From Brachyspira alvinipulli ATCC 51933 (GTDB lineage: Bacteria; Spirochaetota; Brachyspiria; Brachyspirales; Brachyspiraceae): a DNA stretch of 64,000 nt. Both the position numbers and the translations under genes were made by a program. The stretch spans positions 302,544 to 366,543 of the forward strand of contig NZ_KI912402.1 of NCBI RefSeq assembly GCF_000518245.1, read 5' to 3'. A model generated the notes under the pieces. The model did not search any database. It saw only the letters and a list, made by a program, of their open reading frames with translations, and was not told the DNA's origin. Below, piece after piece: positions 36,279-45,475 of the stretch (position 1 is the first letter of the stretch; each line of letters starts with the position of its first letter).

Positions 36279-36821
36279 TTATTTAATCTTATAGAAATCG
36301 TCAAGATTGTATATATTTTTATGAATAAGATTAACAGCCTTTTTGTATTCATAATCATTTAATTTATCTGATGACATTATCCTAAATTCTATAAATGTAA
36401 CTTTTCCATCATCTAAAAAATATGGGTATGGATAAATATTATCATGCAAATGAAATCCTAAAGATTTGTACCAGTTTATACGTCTGTATGCCAAACTGTT
36501 AATATTTTCCGGCACAACTTCAACTATGATATTATTATGTATTTTTATAAGTTCTTTTAATGCAGCACTTCCGTATCCTAAACATCTGTATTTTCTTTCT
36601 ATAGCGAAATATTCTATATATGGAAAATCCTCAAGCTGCCAGCATAAGCATACACCTATATGAATATTATCTTTCTTAATATCATAAAGATTTTTTTTAA
36701 TTGATGATTTTTGATTAAAAGACTCTTTCAAACTCCAATTTTCTCTAATATTAAAAGAGTCTCTTATAATATCTTCATTTAGATTTGAAGTATTTGTACT
36801 TTCTATTAATTTTATCTCCAT
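36279..36821 (-). CDS. GNAT-family N-acetyltransferase, copy A
   Basis: 180 residues. The acetyl-CoA motif A is at YRCLGYGSAALKELIKI (R/Q-x-x-G-x-G/A form, RCLGYGS), followed by IIVEVVPENINSLAYRRINWYKSLGF, seen in two parts, the usual GNAT beta5-alpha4 region. Substrate unknown. It overlaps the upstream paralogue at 36812 by 10 bp and shares its layout (similar WxLEDFxYxEYxAI strand), so the pair arose by tandem duplication. Convergent with the HEAT-like gene (3 bp apart). Confidence 0.85.
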   Translation of the reverse strand: MEIKLIESTNTSNLNEDIIRDSFNIRENWSLKESFNQKSSIKKNLYDIKKDNIHIGVCLCWQLEDFPYIEYFAIERKYRCLGYGSAALKELIKIHNNIIVEVVPENINSLAYRRINWYKSLGFHLHDNIYPYPYFLDDGKVTFIEFRIMSSDKLNDYEYKKAVNLIHKNIYNLDDFYKIK

Positions 36822-37375
36822 TTATCAATTTCATCTAATCTAGGTTTGTATACTTTATTATATAATATTTTTGTAATACTGTCATGCTCTTCTTTGCTTT
36901 TTATATTTTCGCTTGTCATTATTTTCATTTTCATTGTAGATATTTGATTATTTTTATCAATGCATGGCATATCATAATCATATTCTGCCAATATAAACCC
37001 GTATCTTTTGTACCACTCTATACGTTTTTGTGCTATTTCATTTAAATCATAAGGTTCTACTTCTATTACAATTAATTTATCTTTAAGCATATCAAGTATT
37101 TTTACTAGAACTTCTGAACCGTAATTTTTACCTCTTAATTTTTTATCTATAGCTAAATACTCTCCGTAATTAAAATCTTCTAAATACCAAAGCATAGTTA
37201 ATCCTATTGGTGTTTCATCATCAAGTATGCCGTAAAATTTATAATTATGATTATCTTTATTTTCCAAAGTCATAACAAAAGACCATCTTTCTTCGGGAGG
37301 AAATGCATCATTATATAATTCTTCGTAGAAATTCTTATTTTGCAAGTCATTTTTCATTTCAATTAATCTAATCAT
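36812..37375 (-). CDS. GNAT-family N-acetyltransferase, copy B
   Basis: 187 residues. Motif A is KKLRGKNYGSEVLVKIL; then IVIEVEPYDLNEIAQKRIEWYKRYGF in the conserved GNAT place. First gene of the two-gene GNAT operon. AAGAGGTG precedes the ATG. The N-terminus (NDAFPPEERW) contains the PxxERW motif often seen in this GNAT subgroup. Substrate unknown. Confidence 0.85.
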   Translation of the reverse strand: MIRLIEMKNDLQNKNFYEELYNDAFPPEERWSFVMTLENKDNHNYKFYGILDDETPIGLTMLWYLEDFNYGEYLAIDKKLRGKNYGSEVLVKILDMLKDKLIVIEVEPYDLNEIAQKRIEWYKRYGFILAEYDYDMPCIDKNNQISTMKMKIMTSENIKSKEEHDSITKILYNKVYKPRLDEIDKWR

Positions 37376-37567
37376 AAAAACACCTCTTATTTTATAATTA
37401 GTCCGATTATATACTATTTTAAAAATTAAGTAAATATTATATCAAATATGACAGTTGAAAAATAATAATATTTTTTTATATATTATAAAAATATATTATT
37501 ATTTTGCTTGAAGTTTTTAAATAAAGTTATATATTTAAAAATATATTCCAATTTCTAGGGGTTTTTT

Positions 37568-39061
37568 ATGTCTAAAATGAAAGTTATGATAGCATCATCA
37601 GAAGCAGCACCGTTTATAAAAACAGGCGGTCTGGCTGATGTAGTTGGCTCATTGCCAGCATATTTAAAAAAATTAGATGTTGAGGCTTTTGTTGTTCTTC
37701 CTAAATATAGGGATATAAATTTTCATGACTGCTATTTAGAAAATGTACTTCCTACTATGGGAGTATGGATGGGTAATGGAGAGGAATGGTGTTCAGTATT
37801 TAAAACAGTGAAAGATGGAATAGATTTTTATTTTATAGAACATCATAATTTTTTCAGTAGAGAAGGGCTTTATCATGATGCATCATTTAATGATTATCAA
37901 GATAATGCTTGGAGATTCGGATTTTTTTCACGTGCGGCTTTGCAGTTATGTAAGGATTTGCAGTTAGATGTTGATGTTGTTCATGTTAATGATTGGCAGA
38001 CAGCTGCTATTCCTGCTTATATAAAGACTTGGCATTGGAATGATAGAATAGGGCGTGCTGCTAGTTTGCTAACTATACATAATGCTAATTATCAAGGTAT
38101 ATATAATGCCACTACTACTTATGATTATTTAGGTTTGGGTTGGAATAATTTTAGTCCGGATACATTTGAGGATCATGGAAATATTAACTTTTTGAAAGGG
38201 GGAATATTCTTCTCTGATGTTGTTACTACAGTGAGTCCTACTTATGCAAGGGAAATATCTTCTCCTTACGGCGGACATGGTATGGCACCTTATTTGCAGA
38301 ATAAAACTACAAGTTTCTTTGGAATACTTAATGGTATAGATGAAAATGAATGGTCTCCTGAAAAAGATAAATATATACCTGCAAATTTTTCTGCAGATAA
38401 GATGGAAGGCAAAAAAATATGCAAGAAAGAACTTCAAAAAAGATTTTTATTATCTGAGGATGATGATGTTGTTTTAATAGGTGTTGTTGGACGTTTTGTA
38501 GATCAAAAAGGGTATCATTTTATAGCTTCTATAATAGATTCTTTGGTTAATAATATGAAAATTCAGTTTTGTATACTTGGTACAGGTGACAAAGGATTAG
38601 AAAATTTCTTCGGAGATTTACCTAAGAGATATCCTACAAGAGTTGGTTCTTATATAGGATACAGTAATGAGCTTGCACATTTAATAGAGGCTGGATGTGA
38701 TTTATTTGTTATGCCTTCATTGTTTGAACCTTGCGGACTTAATCAAATGTATTCTTTAAAATATGGAACTTTACCTATAGTGCATGCTACAGGAGGACTT
38801 GAAGATACTGTTGAAAATTATAATGAACAGACTGGAGAAGGTACAGGTTTTAAATTCTATGATTCTACAGCTTCAGCATTATATAATACTATTGGATGGG
38901 CTGTAAGTGTTTATTATGATCATAGAGACAGATTTACTGCTATGCAGAAAAGAGGTATGAAAATAGATAATTCTTGGGAAAAAAGTGCTAGAGAATATGT
39001 TAAGGCTTATGAACTTGCTATTTTAAATAAAAACAATTATGATAGAAATTGCGGATTATAA
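37568..39061 (+). CDS. glgA: glycogen synthase (ADP-glucose), GT5
   Basis: 497 residues. ADP-glucose site KTGGLADVVGSLP at about residue 20, the HVNDWQTAAIPAYI block, GVVGRFVDQKGYHFI at the domain border and the catalytic Glu region MPSLFEPCGLNQMYSLKYGTLPIV, in part, are all in order. It elongates alpha-1,4-glucan chains. glgC, glgB and glgP are not adjacent. TAGGGG precedes the ATG. It is followed at 50 bp by the DJ-1-like gene. Confidence 0.95.
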   Translation: MSKMKVMIASSEAAPFIKTGGLADVVGSLPAYLKKLDVEAFVVLPKYRDINFHDCYLENVLPTMGVWMGNGEEWCSVFKTVKDGIDFYFIEHHNFFSREGLYHDASFNDYQDNAWRFGFFSRAALQLCKDLQLDVDVVHVNDWQTAAIPAYIKTWHWNDRIGRAASLLTIHNANYQGIYNATTTYDYLGLGWNNFSPDTFEDHGNINFLKGGIFFSDVVTTVSPTYAREISSPYGGHGMAPYLQNKTTSFFGILNGIDENEWSPEKDKYIPANFSADKMEGKKICKKELQKRFLLSEDDDVVLIGVVGRFVDQKGYHFIASIIDSLVNNMKIQFCILGTGDKGLENFFGDLPKRYPTRVGSYIGYSNELAHLIEAGCDLFVMPSLFEPCGLNQMYSLKYGTLPIVHATGGLEDTVENYNEQTGEGTGFKFYDSTASALYNTIGWAVSVYYDHRDRFTAMQKRGMKIDNSWEKSAREYVKAYELAILNKNNYDRNCGL

Positions 39062-39111
39062 TATTTAAAGAATAAAATAGAAATAAAAAATAAAAATCGG
39101 AGAATTTAGTG

Positions 39112-39636
39112 ATGGAAAAAACTAATAATATTTTGTATGTAATGTCTGGTCAGAATTTTCAGGATGAAGAATACTTTGAAAGCAAAAAAATATTTGAATC
39201 TGCCGGATATAAAACAGAAGTATCATCTACATTTATAGGTACTGCCCAAGGAAAACTAGGAGGTATAACTAATATAGATTTACTTTTTAGTGAAGTTGAT
39301 GCTGTTGAATTTGATGCTGTTGTATTTATTGGAGGAATAGGATGTATAACTTTATGGGATGATTGGCGTACTCAAGGACTTGCTAAATTATTTTTGGATA
39401 ATCAAAAAGTAGTTGCAGGAATAGGCAGCGGAGTTGTTATTATGGCTAATGCTAAAATATTAGAAGGTATTAATGTTACATGCCTAGCTGCTGATGAATC
39501 CCATGTAAGACATGGTAATGCTAATATTATGCCTGACAGTGTTGTGGTTTCTGGAAATATTATAACATCTAATGGTCCTTCTTCATCTAAAGATTTCGCA
39601 AATGCTGTAATTAACGTATTGAATACTATTTCTTAA
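39112..39636 (+). CDS. DJ-1/PfpI-like protein lacking the usual catalytic Cys
   Basis: The ATG at 39112 follows CGGAG by 9 bp; an in-frame GTG one codon earlier is possible. The 174 residues show the family fold: a first strand ILYVMSGQNFQDEEYFE, Glu near the first helix, and FDAVVFIGGIGCITLWDD. At the nucleophile elbow, where PfpI/DJ-1 have A-x-C-H/A-G, this protein reads AGIGSGVVIMA: the Cys is Gly and the next residue Ser. C-terminal SGNIITSNGPSSSKDFANAV is typical. The loss of Cys suggests a non-hydrolytic role. Other cysteines exist (GCITL, CLAAD). Confidence 0.8.
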   Translation: MEKTNNILYVMSGQNFQDEEYFESKKIFESAGYKTEVSSTFIGTAQGKLGGITNIDLLFSEVDAVEFDAVVFIGGIGCITLWDDWRTQGLAKLFLDNQKVVAGIGSGVVIMANAKILEGINVTCLAADESHVRHGNANIMPDSVVVSGNIITSNGPSSSKDFANAVINVLNTIS

Positions 39637-39646
39637 TATTTTATAT

Positions 39647-39678
39647 TTAAAGGGCTTTTTTAAAGCCCTTTAATTTTT
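39647..39678 (+). terminator. intrinsic terminator after the DJ-1-like gene
   Basis: TTAAAGGGCTTT pairs with AAAGCCCTTTAA around a T loop, followed by TTTTT. Confidence 0.85.
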
Positions 39679-39774
39679 AATACCAAAATTCATACACAAA
39701 TATAAAAAGTCTAAAAACACAAACCGTTTAGTATTAAATGTATTATAATGTTGTATAAATTTTTAATAATATAG

Positions 39775-39802
39775 CCAATAATGTATAAAAATACATTATT
39801 GG
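39775..39802. promoter_or_regulatory. perfect 12 bp inverted repeat just before the HTH module
   Basis: CCAATAATGTAT and ATACATTATTGG are separated by AAAA. It ends 19 bp before the ATG at 39822, where no ribosome site exists. A TATAAT lies at 39744-39749. The site could be an operator for the HTH protein of the module or an RNA hairpin controlling initiation. Confidence 0.55.
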
Positions 39803-39821
39803 TAGTTGTAACATATTATAT

Positions 39822-40046
39822 ATGAAACCCTTTCAAAACAAACTTTATCATAAAAAACTAATCAAAAATATCTTAGATAATATAGAGGAGGATGATTATT
39901 TTTACAACAAAAGATATAATTGGGAGGAGTGGGTTATAATGCGTGTAGACATTAAAGAAGCTGTAAAGAAAACTGATTGTGAAAACATATCAGATTACAG
40001 CCATGAAGTTTTATGTAAAGTATTAGAATTTTTGGAGGATAAATAA
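39822..40046 (+). CDS. small protein (74 aa) of the HTH module
   Basis: 74 residues, charged, no signal, no recognised family. The core is NWEEWVIMRVDIKEAVKKTD. It is separated by 2 bp from the HTH gene, and GGAGG before its stop serves the next start. It probably works with that regulator. Its own ATG lacks a Shine-Dalgarno site but follows the inverted repeat closely. Confidence 0.6.
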   Translation: MKPFQNKLYHKKLIKNILDNIEEDDYFYNKRYNWEEWVIMRVDIKEAVKKTDCENISDYSHEVLCKVLEFLEDK

Positions 40047-40048
40047 AT

Positions 40049-40429
40049 ATGTGTGATTTATGTCCTAAATATGAAACTTGTAATAAATTATGTGATAAGG
40101 TATTAAATGAAATTAATAAGAGTATTGCTAAAAAAGGAAAACAGAATATTGATAGTATTGACAGCAGAGAAGTAGTATTAACTAATGATGATTTAGATAA
40201 TATAATATATGCAAATTCATTAACAAATAATGAGTACAGCAGATTATCTAATCTAGTTATAGCTATATTAACTCCTAAACAAAAGGAATTATTAAAATTA
40301 TTTTCAGAAGGAAAAACTCAGTCAGAATTGGCAAAAATATTTAATGTAAGTCAGTCTGCCATATCTCAAAGTATTAAAACTATAAAAAAAGAGATATGCA
40401 GTCAATTCAAAATAGTTATAGAAGTCTAA
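40049..40429 (+). CDS. Cys-cluster helix-turn-helix regulator (sigma-70 region 4-like)
   Basis: 126 residues. The N-terminus MCDLCPKYETCNKLC arranges four Cys as CxxC-x5-C-x3-C, suited to zinc or an Fe-S cluster. The C-terminus LTPKQKELLKLFSEGKTQSE continuing LAKIFNVSQSAISQSIKTI is a helix-turn-helix of the sigma-70 region 4/LuxR type. Similar small proteins are phage or mobile-element regulators; a redox- or metal-responsive transcription factor is also possible. GGAGG precedes the start. Convergent with flaB. Confidence 0.65.
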   Translation: MCDLCPKYETCNKLCDKVLNEINKSIAKKGKQNIDSIDSREVVLTNDDLDNIIYANSLTNNEYSRLSNLVIAILTPKQKELLKLFSEGKTQSELAKIFNVSQSAISQSIKTIKKEICSQFKIVIEV

Positions 40430-40444
40430 TTTAGACAAAAATAA

Positions 40445-40474
40445 AGGGAGACACTCATTTAAGAATGCCTCCCT
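40445..40474 (-). terminator. terminator of flaB
   Basis: On the minus strand AGGGAGG...CATT pairs with AATG...CTCCCT (internal loop), followed by TTATTTTTG. It may also stop the opposite HTH transcript. Confidence 0.65.
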
Positions 40475-40511
40475 AAATATGGTTAATATTACAACATCAA
40501 GTAAATATTAA

Positions 40512-41384
40512 TTATTGTAATAATCTAAGAGCACCTTGTGGTAACTGATTAGCTTGAGCAAGCATAGACAAGTTAGCTTGGTTAAGAATTTGATCTTTAG
40601 CAAGTTTAACTGATGCTTCAGCCATATCTGTATCACGAATTCTGCTTTCAGAAGCCTGCATGTTTTCGAATCCAATCATTAAGCCTTGAGCAGTCATTTC
40701 TAATCTGTTCTGATATGCACCTAAGTCAGATCTTTGTTTTAATACTTTAAGAAGAGCTTCGTCTACCATACCTATAACAGAGTTAGCTTTAGCTGGGCTA
40801 GAAACACTGATGAATGTAGCTGTAGTAGCTGGTCCAACTGGGTTTTTAAGTCCAAGAGCTTGGCTGTTCATAGTACCTATATAAACACGTTTTCTTTCGT
40901 CCATGTTAGCACCGATATGTAACCACATAGAAGCTGTAGGAGTGTTTTCTCCTGTAGATCTAGCGAATCTACCAGTTAACATGTTAAGCTTGTTGAATTG
41001 AGCATGTGAAGCAACTCTGTCGATTTCGTCTATTAACTGAGAAACTTCGATTTGTACATAAAGTCTGTCTTCATCAGTATAGATACCGTTAGCTGCTTGT
41101 ATAGCTAATTCACGGATTCTTTGAAGAATGTTAGTAGTTTCTTCTAAGTATCCTTCAGTAGTTTGAATGAAAGATATACCGTCTTGAGTATTTCTTTCAG
41201 CCATACGTAAGCCACGAATTTGTGTACGCATTTTTTCAGATACTGCTAATCCAGAAGCATCATCACCAGCTTGATTGATTCTTAAGCCGCTAGAAATTTG
41301 AGCAGCGTCTTTTCTTAAATCTACTTGGCGGAATTTAAGAGTGCGTTGTGCGTTTATAGCACTAATATTATTGTTGATAACCAT
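40512..41384 (-). CDS. flaB: periplasmic flagellar core filament protein FlaB
   Basis: 290 residues, the usual FlaB length. The N-terminus [18 protein letters not shown] and [24 protein letters not shown], in part, are the conserved D0/D1 flagellin region. The C-terminus has [22 protein letters not shown] (part) and ends PQGALRLLQ. The short middle matches spirochaetal core flagellins. It forms the filament of the periplasmic flagella. GGAGG lies before the ATG, and a sigma-28-like promoter is upstream. There is no neighbouring flagellar gene, so it is a stand-alone copy, probably one of several flaB genes. Confidence 0.95.
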   Translation of the reverse strand: MVINNNISAINAQRTLKFRQVDLRKDAAQISSGLRINQAGDDASGLAVSEKMRTQIRGLRMAERNTQDGISFIQTTEGYLEETTNILQRIRELAIQAANGIYTDEDRLYVQIEVSQLIDEIDRVASHAQFNKLNMLTGRFARSTGENTPTASMWLHIGANMDERKRVYIGTMNSQALGLKNPVGPATTATFISVSSPAKANSVIGMVDEALLKVLKQRSDLGAYQNRLEMTAQGLMIGFENMQASESRIRDTDMAEASVKLAKDQILNQANLSMLAQANQLPQGALRLLQ

Positions 41385-41435
41385 ATGGTTCCTCCATGAA
41401 TTAATTATATGCGTCCTTCCTTGAACACATAAATA

Positions 41436-41462
41436 TTATCGGTTAGTGCTTATTAATTATTA
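41436..41462 (-). promoter_or_regulatory. sigma-28 (FliA) type promoter of flaB
   Basis: On the minus strand TAAT, 15 bp, ACCGATAA, very close to the sigma-28 consensus TAAA-N15-GCCGATAA. It lies 52 bp upstream of the flaB start. Confidence 0.75.
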
Positions 41463-41576
41463 ATTTTTTTTTATAAAAATAAAAATTTTTTTTCTTTAGT
41501 TTTATTAAAAAAAATATCATAATATTATGTTAATATAATTATGTTAATATATTTCGATTGATCATAAATTATTCTA

Positions 41577-41768
41577 CGCACGTAGAATATAACTATATAA
41601 TTAAATTCATTTTATTTTTTAATTTATTACTTATATAAATACATTGAACGTGCGGTTAATAAAGTATTTATCTATAATAAAAACTTGGGCGGCATGCTTT
41701 TTCTAATCTACTTAAAATAAATAAGATCTATATAAAAAATAGCGCAGAAAATATAAAAGGGCGGGCTG
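41577..41768 (-). repeat. palindromic GC-box element copy 3 (inner A arm and complete B half)
   Basis: CGCACG at 41577-41582, CGTGCG at 41649-41654, GGGCGGC at 41687 and GGGCGGG at 41759 (72 bp apart). The left outer boxes are missing. It has the same orientation as copy 4. The region 41463-41890 between the flaB promoter and the ankyrin gene contains no ORF. Confidence 0.75.
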
Positions 41769-41890
41769 TGTAAATAAATTATTTATTTTGAAATTTTTAT
41801 TATAAATATTATGTTTATTAGATTTTTTATTGACTAAATTTTTTAATTTTACTATACTATACTGAGGTAATATCCATTAGAGGGGTTATT

Positions 41891-44318
41891 ATGTTTGAAA
41901 ATGAAAGAGAAGAAATAGAATTTTTAAATGCTGCTAAAACAGGAGATATTGAGAAAATAAAATATATATTAAATAATAGCAATTATATAAATATAACAAA
42001 TATCAATTTTATAAGAAATGAAAAAGATTATAATAATGCCTTGCTTCTAGCTTCATATCGTAATCATGCGGAGATTGTTAAATTCTTATTGGATTATGGT
42101 ATGGATATTAATATGGTGAATAAGAATCGTCAAACAGCTTTGTTTATAGCCTCATCAGCAAATAATTTAGAAATAGTAAAAATATTGCTAGAATATAAAT
42201 CTGCAAATAATGAGAGTGTTCTTGTAAAAAAAGATGCTGAAATTGACTCCCAGGATAAAGAAGGACAAACTCCATTAATGATAGCTGTGCACAACAAAAA
42301 TGTAGAAATGATAAAAATATTATTAGAATATGGGGCTGATCCTGATAAATATAAAGAATATTATATAACACCTTTAATGGTTTCTTCTTTATTATGGAGA
42401 GGTTGATATTATAAAACTTTTATTAAAATATAATGCTTCTATAGATATGACTAGCGATGATAATTATACGGCTTTAATATATGCATGTGATGGAGGTAAA
42501 GCAGATTCAGTTAAAATCCTTCTCGAGCATAAAGCTGATATGTATATAGAGGCTTCAAAAGAATATAATTATTCAACTTCTTTAATGATGGCTTGTAAAA
42601 AAAATCATACTGAAATAGTTAGAATATTACTTGAAAACGGCTATGATCCTAATCATAAAAATAAAAAAGGTGAAACAGCGTTATTATATTGTGCCCATGT
42701 AGGTAAACCTAGTGCTGAAATAATAAAAATCTTATTAGAATACGGAGCAGATATAAATGCAAAGAATGATGGAGGAACTACAGCATTGATGTCCGCCTCT
42801 TATATTATAGGAAAAGAATATTTTATAAGAGCTTTATTAGAAAATGGTGCCGATATTGAAATAAAAAATAATTTTAATAATAATACAGCCTTACTTAATG
42901 CATGCGAACAAAGAAATATTGAAGCAGTTAAAGTTCTTCTTGAATATAATGCCAATGTAAATGTACAGGATAAATTTAAAAAAACTCCTTTAATATTAGC
43001 TTGCGAATTGCTTTGTGATAGTGATTCTTATGATATAGTAAAAATATTGCTAGAGCATAATGCTGATATTAATTTGTCAGATCACAGAAAAGAAACCCCT
43101 CTAATGCATGCAGTAAAGGAAAGAAATACAGAAATTGTTGAGCTTCTTTTAAAATATAAACCTGACTTAACCTTAAAAAATGAATCTGGAAAAACTGCAT
43201 TAGATATTGCATACAATAGAAATAATTATGTAAAAGAAATAACAGATTTAATAAAAGAATCATCATCAAGAGAAATACAATTTTTATATGCCGCTGCTGA
43301 AAATGATGCTGATAAGGTTTTAAAATATATTGCTGGAGGAATTGATATTAATAATACTATAGATGAATCAGATGACTCAATAGGTTCTAATGCTTTGCTT
43401 TTAGCTTCGCAGTTTCATCATAAAGAAATAATAAAAATATTATTAGAGCATAATGCTGATGTTAATTTTAAAAATTATTTGAACAAAACAGCTTTAGAAT
43501 ATGTTGCTAATAATGATAATAATTTTGATATAGCTTTAGAGTTTATAAAGAGGGGAGCGGATGTAAATGCTGTAGATAATGAAAATGCTACACCTTTAAT
43601 GTATGCCGCTTCTCGTAATGCTAAAAAAATATTAAAATTACTAATAAAAACTAATACTGATGTTAATATTCAAACTAAATCAGGTGATACAGCATTAATT
43701 CTTGCTGCTCTTAATGATAATCTTGATATAGTGAAAATTTTAATAGAAAATAAAGCTGACGTATTTGCAAGAGATGGTTATGGCAGAAGATGTTTATATT
43801 ATGCTGATAAAAATGGAAATGCTGAGATGTATGAAATTTTTAGGAAGTATCATGATGATGAATATAAAAAAAGTTTTCAATTCCTTCTTGATGTTGAAAG
43901 GGGAAAAATTGATGAAATAAATAAATATATATATGAAGGCGGAGATATTAACTTTCAAGATGATAATGGTTTTACAGCTTTAACTGTTGTAGAAAAGATA
44001 GAGATTGCAAAGATATTATTAGATAATAATGCAGATATCAATAAAAAAGGAAGGGACGGATATACTCCATTAATGATGGCAGTAAGGAGAGATAATATAA
44101 ATCTTGTAGAATTCTTTATAGAAAATAATGCTGATCTTAATATGTTTGATCCAGAAGGAAATACTGCATTAATTGTAGCTGCTCAAAATCACAAAGATGA
44201 TATATTTGAGCTTTTATTAAAAAACGGAGCAGACCCATCTATAAATAGTGAAGATTTAGAATTCTATATAGAGTTTGAGGATGAAATGAAAAATATGTTA
44301 AAAAAATATAGAAAATAA
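41891..44318 (+). pseudogene. large ankyrin-repeat protein, one frameshift
   Basis: The first frame (41891-42406) starts after GAGGGG and gives an N-terminal segment (EREEIEFLNAAKTGDIEKI) and about four ankyrin repeats, then stops after SSLLWRG. The repeats continue at once in another frame: GEVDIIKLLLKYNASIDM from about 42396, through some 14 more repeats to 44318. Removing one T from ttattatgg near 42390-42395 restores SSLYGEVDIIKLLL, a perfect ankyrin repeat, and one ORF of about 808 residues. So either a one-base insertion or a sequencing error. No signal peptide, unlike the ankyrin protein at 22398. It is bracketed by repeat copies 3 and 4 in the same orientation. Confidence 0.8.
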
Positions 44319-44337
44319 GTTTTTTAATTTTTTTTCA

Positions 44338-44655
44338 TACCCCGCCCTTTAGATTTTTTATCTATTTTGATATTTTTATTTACAATTTTCTTAATGCTTT
44401 ATTTAGAAATTATAGCTGCCCGCCCTAGTTTTTTTAAATTTTAAAATTTATTCTACGCACGGTGAGCAAAATTTCAAATATAATAAAAATTAGAATTCAT
44501 AATTAGTATATATTTATAGCTTTATTCTACGTGTGGTTTGGATACTATAAATTTAAGTAAAATTTGGGTGGGTGTGCTTTTTCTAAGTTAATACAGAAAT
44601 ATTATGCATTATACGATTCTAAATATATTTTAAAGTTTATAGGGTGGGGTGTATA
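44338..44655 (-). repeat. palindromic GC-box element copy 4 (complete)
   Basis: CCCGCCC at 44341 and 44419, CGCACG at 44456-44461, GAATTC at 44493-44498, CGTGTG at 44530-44535, GGGTGGG at 44566 and 44642. The inner boxes, the CGCACG pair and GAATTC share the dyad centre 44495.5; the outer pair is 1 bp off. A-type arm left, B-type right, i.e. inverted relative to copies 2 and 5. It fills 44319-44749 with no ORF. Confidence 0.9.
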
Positions 44656-44749
44656 AATAAAAAACTTCTAGCTATATATATGGTATTATTTCATAATGTT
44701 ATATATGTATCATATGTAGTGTAATATTATATGTATTATTCATTTTTAC

Positions 44750-44777
44750 TTGAAAAAATTATTATATATGTTAAAAT
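44750..44777 (+). promoter_or_regulatory. promoter of the rnfEAB genes
   Basis: TTGAAA (44750-44755) and TAAAAT (44772-44777) with 16 bp between, 38 bp before the rnfE start. Confidence 0.55.
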
Positions 44778-44815
44778 AGTCGAGTATAATCTTAATTAAA
44801 TCAAGGTTAATTATT

Positions 44816-45475
44816 ATGAAAAATTCTCAAGTATTTATGGAAGGGGTGTGGAAAAATAACCCAACTTTCGTTCAAGTTCTTGGTATGTGTCCTAGTTTAG
44901 CAGTTACAAGCAGTGTAATGAATGCTATCGGTATGTCAGTTGCCACTATATTTGTACTTGTTTGTTCATCTGCATTAATTTCACTTATTAAAAAAGTATA
45001 TGCTAATGAAGTTAGAATTATGGGATACATTGTAGTTATAGCTGCTTTTGTTACTTTAACTGATATAGTAATGAAAGCTAAATTTTATACTTTATCTTTA
45101 GCTTTAGGTCCTTATATACCGCTTATAGTTGTAAACTGTATAATATTAGGAAGAGCTGAGGCTTTTGCTAATAAAAATGGCATTATCCCTAGTATTTTTG
45201 ATGCTTTAGGAAATGGTGTAGGTTTCTTCATTGCTTTAACATTACTTGCTTCTATTAGGGAGATATTAGGAAACGGTAGTTGGTTAGGTTTTGATATAGT
45301 AGGATCTATAAGAGGATTTGTTGAATCAGCTATGCCTTTTGCTTTGAATGCATATAATGAAATTACTACTCCTTGGGTTGTTATGATTATGGCTCCTGGT
45401 GCTTTCTTTACTTTAGGAACTTTAATTGCTATTAAAAGAGCTATAGATGCTAGAGGAGGAAAGGCTAATGGTTAA
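44816..45475 (+). CDS. rnfE: Rnf complex subunit RnfE (RsxE)
   Basis: 219 residues, six membrane helices of the NqrDE/RnfAE family. The start WKNNPTFVQVLGMCPSLAVT is characteristic of E subunits; LGPYIPLIVVNCIILGRAEAFA and GNGVGFFIALTLLASIREILG are also diagnostic. It is an integral subunit of the ferredoxin:NAD+ oxidoreductase that couples electron flow to an ion gradient. AAGG precedes the ATG; the stop overlaps rnfA by 8 bp. Confidence 0.93.
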   Translation: MKNSQVFMEGVWKNNPTFVQVLGMCPSLAVTSSVMNAIGMSVATIFVLVCSSALISLIKKVYANEVRIMGYIVVIAAFVTLTDIVMKAKFYTLSLALGPYIPLIVVNCIILGRAEAFANKNGIIPSIFDALGNGVGFFIALTLLASIREILGNGSWLGFDIVGSIRGFVESAMPFALNAYNEITTPWVVMIMAPGAFFTLGTLIAIKRAIDARGGKANG

